From assembly GCA_965243385.1 (NCBI GenBank), contig CBDEUV010000002.1, forward strand, positions 4,526,001 to 4,590,000: a DNA stretch of 64,000 nucleotides, given 5' to 3'. This stretch comes from JANSYA01 sp965243385. Its GTDB lineage: Bacteria; Spirochaetota; Leptospiria; Leptospirales; Leptonemataceae. Shown piece by piece: positions 1 to 9,200 of this stretch. Position numbers and translations under genes: made by a program. The notes below the pieces were generated by a model. It worked only from the letters and a program-made list of their open reading frames with translations. It was not told the DNA's origin and made no database searches. Position 1 is the first letter of the stretch, and each line of letters starts with the position of its first letter.

Positions 1-1272
1 ATACAAATGCAGCAGCTTATCGTGCAGGAGCCCGGGCAGATCGTAGACGATCAGATCGTACTTCTTCTGATTCGTCTTCATATAATAGAAGGCGTCGCTG
101 ATATAAAGCGTCAGCTTCTCGTATTCGTACGCGTTGTCGTGGTAGCGGGCCGCCAGAGGCAGCTGCTTCGTGAAGGTGATAAACTCTTCGTCGATGTCGA
201 CCAGGTCGACGTAGGCGCCGTACTTGCGAATATAGTTTACGGCGATCCAGTCGCCGCCGCCGATCACCAGCACTCGCGCTTCGGTCGGATTTTCTATAAG
301 CGAAAAGGGCAGATCGATCAGACCGGAATGATAGGAGTGCGCCCAGCTGTCGCACAGCTGCAGGTGGCGGTCCAGATTTAAACAGGTGTCGACGGCTTCG
401 TCCGTAATGGGATGGTGCACGTCGTACAGAACCACTTCCTGATAGCGCGTGGTCAGCGACGCCTTGATGGAGTCCGGGGTGGCGCCCGTTACGAAAGACC
501 GGAGATACATATTCTGCAGACTGTCGCGTACGAGACCGCCCTGGATCATGAACGCGGAATAGACGACGAAGAGTACGCCGGTCAAAATCAAAGGCAGCCG
601 TTCTTTCGGTCGATAGTGAACCAGCACAAAGGTCAGCGCCGCCAAAAGATTCAAAGATCCGATGGCGATTGAGGTGATTACCAGGCCGAAGCCGGGGTAC
701 AACAACATCGCGTAGACGATGGTGCCGAAGAGCGCGCCGATATAGTCGAAACCCAGCACGTCCGAAAAAGAATCGCCGCCGCCTTTGACCAGGGCCGAAA
801 GCAGCGGAATTTCCAGGCCGGAGAGAATGCCGACGACGATCACGGGGCTGTGCGAGATCGCCAGAATGAAATAATAGAACACGATCGGCGAAGACTTGCT
901 GCCGGGTTCGGTCACCAGGCTCAAATTGCCGGTGAGAATCGTGCCCAAAAAGACGATAAAGATCAATCCCAGGGGGCCCGTGATCGACAGCGCGATTTCC
1001 ACGTAAAAGAACAGACGCGGCACGTTGATTTGTTTTTTCGAGCGCTTCAGGATCCAGTTGTACAGAAACGCGCCGATGCCCAACGAGAATAGATACAGAC
1101 CGATGGTCATCGAATAGCGAATGACCGTGCCGCCGAAGATGACCGTCAACGCCTGAGAAAAAATTAATTCGTAAACGATGCTGCAAAACGCCACCAGCAG
1201 GGTCAGCGAAAAGATGAACCAGTTCTGTCGCAGCTGGTTCATGCGTAATCCACTTGAAGCTTGTTTTGACAT
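1..1272 (-). CDS. Membrane-bound spermidine synthase-like protein (C-terminus beyond window)
   Basis: Reading down from an ATG at 1272, the frame stays open for 424 codons to base 1, so the gene is cut by the window edge. The N-terminal half is hydrophobic with several predicted membrane spans, beginning about residue 17 (NWFIFSLTLLVAFCSIVYEL). The C-terminal part has a Rossmann-type aminopropyltransferase signature: VLVIGGGDW followed by LVDIDEEF and then YDLIVYDLPG. This combination is known in membrane-anchored polyamine aminopropyltransferase-like proteins. The start ATG overlaps the stop of the upstream membrane gene (TGATG), implying translational coupling. The substrate is unknown; the usual D-x-x-D-P catalytic stretch reads YDLPG here, so true spermidine synthase activity is uncertain. 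Confidence 0.8.
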   Translation of the reverse strand, partial: MSKQASSGLRMNQLRQNWFIFSLTLLVAFCSIVYELIFSQALTVIFGGTVIRYSMTIGLYLFSLGIGAFLYNWILKRSKKQINVPRLFFYVEIALSITGPLGLIFIVFLGTILTGNLSLVTEPGSKSSPIVFYYFILAISHSPVIVVGILSGLEIPLLSALVKGGGDSFSDVLGFDYIGALFGTIVYAMLLYPGFGLVITSIAIGSLNLLAALTFVLVHYRPKERLPLILTGVLFVVYSAFMIQGGLVRDSLQNMYLRSFVTGATPDSIKASLTTRYQEVVLYDVHHPITDEAVDTCLNLDRHLQLCDSWAHSYHSGLIDLPFSLIENPTEARVLVIGGGDWIAVNYIRKYGAYVDLVDIDEEFITFTKQLPLAARYHDNAYEYEKLTLYISDAFYYMKTNQKKYDLIVYDLPGLLHDKLLHLY

Positions 1273-2414
1273 CAGCGTAACACCACGTTATGAAAATTGG
1301 TTTTCTGAATGAAATAACCGGCCAGAGCGCAGAGCACGATATAAAACAGCGAGAATCCCGAGTGTATAAAGAGCGGCTCTTCCAGAACGCTCGAAATGAA
1401 TACGTGAACCGGCATAATCAGATATACGAAAATCATTCGATGCAGCGCGAAGACCATCAGAGAGTGTACGCCGATCCAGACGAAGGGACGCAGAAATTTC
1501 GTGGCCCCCAGGCCGAAGCGCAGCCCGCGTCGTTCCATATAGAGAAAACCCGCGAGTACCATGAGCTCCATGCCGAAGACGTAGAGGGCGTTGGCGAAAC
1601 TCTGCACCATCAGGTTTTCGGTTTCGTAGATTTCGAAGCGATTTACGTAGTATTCGTCGCCGACGAAGAGCCAGATCAGCAACAAGAACGCTCCGATTGC
1701 GAAGGCCGCGAAGTCTTTGCGGGACGCCCATTCGGGTTTCTGGAAATGAATATAGCCGAGAATCAGGCCGAGGCAGCCGGAGGTGAGGAAATAGCCCAGC
1801 CGGGCGTTATATTCGTAGGAGATGTGTATTTCCTGCTGGATTAGATATTCCAGGGTGTCCGCCAGGCCCGTATCCGGAGTGGCCAGATCCAGCAGGCTCA
1901 GGGCGAATAGAACCACAACGCCGCGGATTCCCAGGTAGCGATATACGACCGCCAGAAGCGACAGGATCACCATCCAGGCCTGAAGCGGGTAAAACGAAAT
2001 CGCCTCGCCGAAATCGGGCGCTACGATAAAATTCTCGATCGTAAAAAAGAGCAGCAGCAAAACGTAGATTCGCAGCTTTTTCGGAAAGACCTGCGCGAAA
2101 TTCTCTCCGCGACGGGTGCCCAGATTGAAAGCGGCCATCGCCAGATAAATCTGCGTGACCCAGGGAGTGAAAATAATCGCGAGCACGTAGACGAAATAGT
2201 CCATCTCCAGCGACTTGCCCATGTACGGGACGTGTACGGCGTACAGCTCCAGAGTCGCTTCGCGCATGTTGAAATAGTATTTGTACCAAACGTTGAAATA
2301 GTACGTGAAGTGTTGCAAAAGCGCCAGGCATACGAAGAAACCGCGCAAAAAATCCATATTCACCAGGCGTGAAGCGCCCGTGGTTTGGGCCTGGGTCGAG
2401 TCGAGGGCTGTCAT
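1272..2414 (-). CDS. Polytopic membrane protein, possible acyltransferase-like (HGSNAT/DUF1624-type)
   Basis: A 380-residue protein with about nine to ten hydrophobic segments. The N-terminus LVNMDFLRGFFVCLALLQH resembles the start of membrane acyltransferase families (heparan-alpha-glucosaminide N-acetyltransferase/OpgC-like), where a conserved D-x-x-R-G motif opens the first helix. Near the C-terminus, the stretch GVHSLMVFALHR carries two further histidines. The stop overlaps the start of the downstream spermidine-synthase-like gene by one base, so the two probably form one operon and may act on the same envelope substrate. The acyltransferase assignment rests on the first-helix motif only. 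No catalytic residue can be confirmed, so function stays tentative. Confidence 0.65.
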   Translation of the reverse strand: MTALDSTQAQTTGASRLVNMDFLRGFFVCLALLQHFTYYFNVWYKYYFNMREATLELYAVHVPYMGKSLEMDYFVYVLAIIFTPWVTQIYLAMAAFNLGTRRGENFAQVFPKKLRIYVLLLLFFTIENFIVAPDFGEAISFYPLQAWMVILSLLAVVYRYLGIRGVVVLFALSLLDLATPDTGLADTLEYLIQQEIHISYEYNARLGYFLTSGCLGLILGYIHFQKPEWASRKDFAAFAIGAFLLLIWLFVGDEYYVNRFEIYETENLMVQSFANALYVFGMELMVLAGFLYMERRGLRFGLGATKFLRPFVWIGVHSLMVFALHRMIFVYLIMPVHVFISSVLEEPLFIHSGFSLFYIVLCALAGYFIQKTNFHNVVLR

Positions 2415-2574
2415 AGATTAGTTCGATACCAGTTCGATTGCTGCGATTGAATCGCTTGCGGTCGCTTCGTTCCGGTCCGGGCACCGTCCGCGCATTCGTC
2501 TGCGCGCATTCTCTGCGAATCCGCGGAGGCGAATGCGCCGCGCGAACAGGAGCCCGTGCCGAAGCTGATTCGGA

Positions 2575-3291
2575 TTATTCCGCTTCGAAATGCAGACTGG
2601 TGGAGACCGTAAAGATCGGATTGTCTTTGTCCGCGAAGGATTTGAGCATCGCGTCGCGATCGCCGTCGTCGTTGCCGGCGAAGAAATTGTTTTTCGCGAT
2701 CATGCTGACGAAATAAAAGCTGTCGTCGCGCTTGAGCGCGATGACGTGTTCGCGCCCCCAGCCGTCGGAGTTGTTCTGTGCTCCCTTACCGGACAGAATG
2801 TGCACGACGTAGCCGCTTTCCACGTTGTAGCGCAGGGTTTCTTCGGCCGTAATGCTTTTGATGTTTTTCATCAGACCCTGGATCTGCTCTTTCGATTGAG
2901 CGCCGACCCGCTGACGGACGTAATTGGCGAGATGATAGGCCAGGGGCGCCTCTTCCGCCGGGGTTACGCCGAAGCGCATTGCCATTTCGCCGCTTTCCGA
3001 GCGCAGCACGAATCGCCAGCCGGGGCCGCCGTCTTCCGGTTGCTCCAGATTCTCGACCATGGCCCAGCCCGCCGGCAGCAGGAAAGTCAGGCCGTACATG
3101 CCGTCTTTCACCCGCATGAACTGATTCTCCGGAGTGACTTCGACGCTGGAAAGGTCGCTGTTGTCGGGGCCGCAGTGGGCGACGGTCGCGGCGGCGAAGA
3201 TCAAGATCGCGGTCGCGGCAGACGCGCGCAGCTTCGCGACGCTCGTCCGGATTACGCGCGCCGTCAGGTCTTTGTAGTTCGTATGAATCAT
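2575..3291 (-). CDS. Hypothetical lipoprotein
   Basis: A 238-residue protein with a basic n-region, a hydrophobic stretch (ATAILIFAAATVAHC) and a cysteine at residue 40 followed by Gly. This looks like a relaxed spirochaetal lipobox, with His just before the Cys. The mature part is soluble and has no family I recognise. It contains LTFLLPAGWAMVENLEQ, typical of small beta-rich envelope proteins that start with a 'P-x-G-W' segment. It lies downstream of a TPR gene on the same strand with a 101-base gap and upstream of the membrane gene pair. Outer- or inner-membrane anchoring in the periplasm is inferred from the lipobox alone. Confidence 0.7.
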   Translation of the reverse strand: MIHTNYKDLTARVIRTSVAKLRASAATAILIFAAATVAHCGPDNSDLSSVEVTPENQFMRVKDGMYGLTFLLPAGWAMVENLEQPEDGGPGWRFVLRSESGEMAMRFGVTPAEEAPLAYHLANYVRQRVGAQSKEQIQGLMKNIKSITAEETLRYNVESGYVVHILSGKGAQNNSDGWGREHVIALKRDDSFYFVSMIAKNNFFAGNDDGDRDAMLKSFADKDNPIFTVSTSLHFEAE

Positions 3292-3392
3292 CTCTGTTCT
3301 CCAGTGAAGCGTCTCGCGCTTCTGATATATCTTCGGTTTATATAGATCGTTGCGGCTCTTAAACGGCCGGAATTCGGTTTCAGCTGCGAGGT

Positions 3393-4319
3393 TTATTGGC
3401 CCCGCAGATCGCGAAGTCGCTTTTTAGCGTCGGCGATCTGCCGGCTCAGCTGGGGCGGGGCGTATCGCAAAAACTCTTCGAGATTGCGGATGGCGCGGCC
3501 CTTATCGCCGAGCTTCGTATAGACAATCCCGAGATTCATATAGGCCGCGTAGTTTCTGGGTTGGGACCGCGCCGCCTGCTCGTAGTGTTCGGCGGCTTTG
3601 CGCAGATCCCCGGTCTTATTCTGGTAGAGGACCCCGAGATTGTAATGGGCCAGCGCGAAGCGGGCGTTGATCGCCAGGGATTTCTTAAAGCGCGATTCCG
3701 CGTCCGACACGCGATTCTGTTCCAGATACGCCATGCCCAGATTGTTTTCCAGTTCCGCGTCGCGTTTTAGCGCGGCCGCCTTTTCCCAGGCGGAACTGGC
3801 GGCTTTGAATTTCTTACGATTGAAACTGAGCAATCCCAGATGCGACCAGGCCGCGGCGTTATCGTCTTCCAGGGCGACGACTTTCGAAAAATGCTTCTCC
3901 GCATCCGTCAGCCGCTGCTGGTGCATGGCGACCAGCCCGGCGTTGAAATGATAGAGCGGCAGCTCGGGACGCAGCTTGATCGCTTTTTCGAAGAGTTTTC
4001 GCGCGTTGGCGAATTGCGTCAGCTGGTAATGGCACATGCCCGCGTTATTTACATATTCCGCGTTCTTATTATCTTTCGCCGCAGCCCCCATGAATTTATC
4101 CAGCGCGACCCGATAATTCCGGCGCTGGAAATAACTGAGCCCTTCCTGATTCAGTTTAGCTGCTTCAATCATACTGCCTCCGGATTGGGCGACGATAGCG
4201 GACGGCCCGCACAGGGCAACCAAAGCCGCCAGACCGAAAGCGACGAGCTGCGATCGCACGGCCCCGGTTGTATTGGAAAAGAACGGCTGCTTACGCCGTT
4301 TTCGCGCCAGATAAAACAT
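3393..4319 (-). CDS. TPR-repeat protein with N-terminal signal/anchor
   Basis: A 308-residue protein if translation begins at the ATG at 4319, which is preceded by AGGAG (4334-4330). The frame is open to an upstream ATG at 4406, but that would add an implausible basic leader. Residues ~23-45 are hydrophobic (LVAFGLAALVALCGPSAIVAQ), giving a signal peptide or anchor. The rest is a continuous array of about seven tetratricopeptide repeats with typical spacing, such as AEYVNNAGMCHYQLTQFANA and LAHYNLGVLYQNKTGD. TPR arrays mediate protein-protein contacts, so a periplasmic scaffold role is likely, partner unknown. The gene is divergent from the tolC cluster and shares its 260-base upstream region. 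Confidence 0.8.
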   Translation of the reverse strand: MFYLARKRRKQPFFSNTTGAVRSQLVAFGLAALVALCGPSAIVAQSGGSMIEAAKLNQEGLSYFQRRNYRVALDKFMGAAAKDNKNAEYVNNAGMCHYQLTQFANARKLFEKAIKLRPELPLYHFNAGLVAMHQQRLTDAEKHFSKVVALEDDNAAAWSHLGLLSFNRKKFKAASSAWEKAAALKRDAELENNLGMAYLEQNRVSDAESRFKKSLAINARFALAHYNLGVLYQNKTGDLRKAAEHYEQAARSQPRNYAAYMNLGIVYTKLGDKGRAIRNLEEFLRYAPPQLSRQIADAKKRLRDLRGQ

Positions 4320-4444
4320 GATTTCGGATCTCCTGGACGATCGGACGCGTCGCTTCGCCGCGGCACGATCCAATTCGTTCCCCGCAGACGACGTATTTCT
4401 TTGCATCCCGTAAAGAATTTTTTCGCCGAAACGATTTCATCAGG

Positions 4445-4483
4445 TGTGCGATTTTGAAACACCTTCAGTTCAAGGATCGCACA
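4445..4483. promoter_or_regulatory. Imperfect inverted repeat in divergent TPR/tolC upstream region
   Basis: TGTGCGAT (4445-4452) and ATCGCACA (4476-4483) are exact inverted copies, with inner TGAA and TTCA also facing each other. An alternative pairing, AGGTGT (4442-4447) with ACACCT (4459-4464), shares the region. It sits between the two divergent starts (4319 and 4580), so it could be an operator or part of a transcript leader. No regulator can be assigned from the sequence. Confidence 0.4.
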
Positions 4484-4579
4484 ACGCTGGCCGCGCTTCG
4501 CGGCGAAAAAAATTTGACCGGCCCTTCGCCGCCGCATAGCTCCTGAGCGATGATCCTCGCGTAGTTCCAGGAGACCGGA

Positions 4580-6244
4580 ATGCGGACGGATCTCCATTTT
4601 AGATTCATCCGTACGGACATCATGAAAACGAGGGGGGGGATTTTCTTAATTATGATCTTGTTGGCGCCCACCGGATATCCGCTACGCACTCAGCCGGCGG
4701 AGAAATCCGCGTTGAAAATCGATATGGATACGGCGGTTCGCATCGGCGTGGCGAATAATTTCGCCCTCAGAGCCGTGAAATATCGCACAGAGGTCGTAGA
4801 CAAAATTCTGACCGAACGCTGGCGCCAGTATCTACCCAGCCTCGACGTAAGTTATAACCGACAGCGCGAAATCGTCAAAGGCGAGCGCGATACGACTTCC
4901 CACGAAGTGCGCCTGACCATCGAGCAGGTGATTTACGACGGCGGCCGCCGGGGACTCGATTTAGACATGGCGCGCCTGAATTCGATTCTCGCGCGCGAAG
5001 ACTTTCAGGTGATCTACGGCACGATTCGTCTGGACATCATCCGGGCCTATGTGCGTGTGCTCGCCGCTTCCGGAAAAATCGACCTGAATCGCAAATCGCT
5101 CGAACGCGGTCGATTGCAGCTCAGAGACGCGCGACGCGAATTTGAGGTCGGTTTCAGCACGCGTCTGCAGGTGATGCAGGTCGCCTCGCTGGCCCAGGAG
5201 ATCGAACTGTCGTTGATGCAGGCCATCAACGAGCACTCGAACGCCGTCTATCAGTTAAAAGTCGTACTGAATCTCGATCACAACGTGGAGCTGGAGCTGG
5301 ACGGCGATATACTGCGCGACTATCGACTGGAGATTCCCGGGGTCGACATCGAACAACTCATCGATCGGGCGCGACAGGAACGTCCCGAAGTCCTGCGCAG
5401 CCGCGTGAATATATTTCGCCTCGATAAAGAAAAAGCAATCGCCGAGGATTACTGGATCCCGCAGCTCTCCGTCGGCGGTTTCGCCGGCCGCCGCGGCGAG
5501 GCCTTTCCGCTGACCGAAAACACCTGGGGCGTCTTCTTTCGATTCACTTTCCCCATCTTTTCGAATAGCACCGAAAGTCGTAGCGATCTGACCTCGGACA
5601 CGACCGACAACAGCGTGCGCAGCGATACGAGCAGCCGGGTCAGCCTGCTCGATAATCTGGGTTACGACCGGGCGATTCTGGAAAGCCGTCTGGCGTTGAG
5701 CGAAGCGATCGATCAACACAATCAGCTCGAACAGCAGATCGCCTTAGAAGTCCAGCAGGCGTATACGAATATGCGCGAAGCCTGGGAAGAGATCCGCATC
5801 GGCAACGGCCGCTTTTATTTTCAGTATGAGACCGCCCGCCTCTTGACGCTGCAATTCCGCGTCGGGCAGGGCAAGCGCAGCGATATCGTCTTCGCCGAGA
5901 GCGAACTGGTCCAGGCGCAGGAAGACCTGGTCGACGCCCTCGCGCGTTTTTTGACCTCCGGGCTGGAGCTGGAATTCGCGGCGGGTATGGATCCCGGAGC
6001 GCTCGAATCTTACGAATTCGATCCCGGCAACGGCAATACGCTCCTGTCGCGCATGCAAATCGATTTCGCGAGCCCGCTGAACGTCAAACCCGAAGACTTC
6101 GACGCCGAAGCGCGCCAGCGTTTGATCGAAGAGATCGAGGGCCGCGCGGACGAATCAGGCGAAGACGGCGCGCCGCCCGCCGACGACGAAGACGAAGACG
6201 AAGAGCTGCGCGACGGTCTTTTGAATCGAATTGAAATCGAATAG
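4580..6244 (+). CDS. TolC-family outer-membrane efflux protein
   Basis: A 554-residue protein with a short signal-like N-terminus (GGIFLIMILLAPTGYPL) and two repeated long helical/beta segments typical of outer_membrane efflux (OEP) proteins. Examples are the IEQVIYDGGRRGLDL stretch (the 'beta-strand then GG' motif), LRDARREFEVGFSTRLQVMQ in the first half and RLLTLQFRVGQGKRSDIVFA in the second. A strong AGGAG at 4569-4573 supports the ATG at 4580; an ATG at 4622 is an alternative. The C-terminus ends in an unusual Asp/Glu-rich tail (ADDEDEDEELRD). It heads a co-directional cluster ending in an RND adaptor and two RND pumps, so it is probably their outer-membrane exit duct. Confidence 0.9.
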   Translation: MRTDLHFRFIRTDIMKTRGGIFLIMILLAPTGYPLRTQPAEKSALKIDMDTAVRIGVANNFALRAVKYRTEVVDKILTERWRQYLPSLDVSYNRQREIVKGERDTTSHEVRLTIEQVIYDGGRRGLDLDMARLNSILAREDFQVIYGTIRLDIIRAYVRVLAASGKIDLNRKSLERGRLQLRDARREFEVGFSTRLQVMQVASLAQEIELSLMQAINEHSNAVYQLKVVLNLDHNVELELDGDILRDYRLEIPGVDIEQLIDRARQERPEVLRSRVNIFRLDKEKAIAEDYWIPQLSVGGFAGRRGEAFPLTENTWGVFFRFTFPIFSNSTESRSDLTSDTTDNSVRSDTSSRVSLLDNLGYDRAILESRLALSEAIDQHNQLEQQIALEVQQAYTNMREAWEEIRIGNGRFYFQYETARLLTLQFRVGQGKRSDIVFAESELVQAQEDLVDALARFLTSGLELEFAAGMDPGALESYEFDPGNGNTLLSRMQIDFASPLNVKPEDFDAEARQRLIEEIEGRADESGEDGAPPADDEDEDEELRDGLLNRIEIE

Positions 6245-6254
6245 GTACAGGCTT

Positions 6255-9200
6255 ATGAACACGCAAAACACAACTGTGAATTTCAAAGCGAATATGAGTG
6301 CAAACTCACGGGCGAATCACGTCGGGAGAACTCGCCCGGGGGCGGGCCGCGCGCTGCGCGCCGCTCTGTGGCTTTGCGTCGCCGTTTCGCTGAGCGCCTT
6401 CGCCTCGTGTAAGGCCGTCGAAGACGCCTTCGCGGATTTCCTGCCCGTCGTCGGCGGCGGCGAAGATCCGCCGCGGGTGACCGGTTCGTTGCCCGCCCCG
6501 GGCCAGCGCGGCGTTCATAAAGACTCGCCAGTCATTCTGACATTCAATAAACGCATCGAACAACAGAAATGCATCGGGGCTTTCACCATCCAGCCGCCGC
6601 TGCCCGGAGTATTCGACTTTACCGCGAGCGAAATGATTTTCACCTCTTCGCGGCAATTTCGCGGGGGCGAAACCTATATCGTTTCGCTGACCCAGGATTG
6701 CGAAGACGCGAACGGCGTAGACCTCGAAGAACAGTACAACGCCAGCTTTTCGACCAGCAACGAGCTTTCGCCTCCGTTTATTCTGCGGGCGTCCGCGCGT
6801 AAAAACGCCACCGGTTGCCTGCCGGCCGACATCTTCCAGGACGTCTATCCCAACACCGGCTCCAATTCCGTCGACGTCTGTCGCGAATCGCCGATCGTCA
6901 TCCAATTCAACGAAAGCATGGATCGCGGTTCGGTCGAACGCAGCGTCAACGTGATTCCGAACCTGGTCGGCGCCTTCGTCTGGAGCAATAACGATTCGCG
7001 AGTGGAATTCCGTCCTCGCGATCGACTGGAAAACGGCATTACTTACGTGGTGAACGTGGCTGAAACCGCGCGGGACATCGCGGAAAACCAGATGACCGAT
7101 CCCATTACTTTCAGCTTTACCGTCGGCACTGAATCCGAACGGCCCCTGGTCACCGCCCAGGACGGGCAGGTGGATATCGCGGGCTGTACTCCGGGCATGT
7201 CGGCCCTGCTGGTGTACGGGGCGGCGACGGGTCTGCGTAACGCCAACGGGATCTGTTCGGGCATCGCCGCCACCGATACGCCTTCGACGGTGATCCTGGA
7301 TTTCAGCGAAGATATGGATATCGCCACGGTGGACGCGGCCTTCAGCATCAGTCCGGCGATCAACGGCAACAAAACCTGGGCGAATAACCCGGCCTGCGGC
7401 ATCACCAACGGTTCCTGCGGGGCGAACGGCAGCCGCATGACCTTCACGCCGGTGCAGCCCTGGCAAAACGCGACGACCTATACCGTGAGCCTGCAGCCCA
7501 ACGCCGCCGACGCGGCCGGCAACGAGATGGGCGCGCCGCACGTCTTTTCGTTTACCGTCGGCCAGGATCCGAATTTACCGCGGGTGGTCGTACAGGACGG
7601 CCGCGTGGGCAACGCGGGCAACTGTACTCTGGCGGGTTCTCAGCTCGCCACCGCAGTCGATGCGGTGTACGGCATACGCAACAAATTGAACGTCTGCACC
7701 AGCGCGGTCCCCGGCGATACGAATTCGCCGATCATCATCGACTTCAATGAAGACATGAACATCGGCACCGTGGACGCGGCGTTTAATGTCAGTCCCCCGA
7801 TCAACGGGCTGAAAGCCTGGGCCGCTTCGGCCGCCTGCGTACCCGCCGAAGGTACGTGCACGCAAAACGAAAACCGCATGACCTTTACGCCGAACCAGCC
7901 CTGGCAGGTGGGCACGACCTATACGGTCAGCATCGGCGGCGGCGCGCAGGACGCGGCGGGCAACCAGTTGGGCGCGCCGCACGTGTTTTCGTTTACGACC
8001 GGTCAGGATCCGGAGCCGCCGAACGTCGTTACTCAGGACGGTACGGTCCAGCTGGCCGGCAGTTGCGTGGCGGGCCAGCCCGCGTTGACCGCTTTTCCAG
8101 GCACCGGTTTGCGCAACGCGAACGGCGTGTGTTCCAGTCTGGTCGGCGGCAACGTCAACAGTCCCGTCGTCGTACATTTCAGCGAAGACATGGACATCTC
8201 CACGACCGACGGAGCGTTCACCATCAGTCCGCCGATCAACGGCAACAAAGTCTGGGACGCGGCGCCGGCCTGCGGAACGACCCAGGGAACCTGCGCGGCG
8301 AATACGAGTCGCCTGACTTTTACGCCGGTGCAACCCTGGCAGAACGCGACGACCTACACCGTAAATATTCAACAGAGCGCGCGTGACGCCGCGGGTAATC
8401 AGATGTCGGCGCCGGTCGCCTTTTCGTTTACGATCGGCACCGACCCCAATCTACCGCGAGTCGTCATGCAGGACGGCCGCGTCGCGAACGCCGGCAGCTG
8501 TACCCTGGCGGGCAGCCAGCTCGCGACCGCTCTCGATCCGGCCCAGGGTTTGCGAAATAAGATGAATGTGTGCACGAACGCCGTGCCGGGTGATGCGAAT
8601 TCGCAGATCATCATCGACTTCAACGAAGACATGAACATCGGCAGCGTCGACGCCGCCTTTAATATCAGTCCGGGCATTAATGGTTCCAAAGCCTGGGTCA
8701 ACTCGGCGGCCTGCGTGCCGGCGGACGGCACCTGTACGCAAAACGAAAACCGGATGATCTTTACGCCGAACGAACCCTGGCAGGTGGGCGTGACCTATTC
8801 GGTGAGCATCGCCGGCCAGGCCCAGGACGCGGCGGGCAACCAGATGGGCGCGCCGCACGTGTTTTCGTTTACGACCGGTCAGGATCCGGAGCCGCCGAAT
8901 GTCGTGACCCAGGACGGCCGCGTTCAGCTCGGCGCGAGCTGCGCCGTCGGCCAGCCGGCTCTGACCGCCTTTCCCGCGGACGGCCTGCGCAACGCCATCG
9001 GGGTTTGTTCGAGCAACGTGGCCGGCAACGTCAACAGTCCGGTCATCATTCACTTCAGCGAGGACATGGATATCTCCACGACCGACGGGGCCTTCAGCGT
9101 CAGCCCGCCCTTAAACGGCAACAAAGTCTGGGATACGGCGCCGGCCTGCGGCAGCACCCAGGGCACCTGCGCCGGCAACAGCAGTCGTCTGACCTTTACG

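Noticed and set aside
17..1186. 389-residue open frame on the minus strand at the left edge
   Set aside because: It is Arg/His-rich and lacks hydrophobic structure; the neighbouring frame from 1272 encodes a clear membrane-aminopropyltransferase protein.
6306..7541. 411-residue open frame opposite the Ig-like lipoprotein
   Set aside because: A repeat-induced shadow frame; the repeated Asp/Arg pattern mirrors the plus-strand Ig domains.
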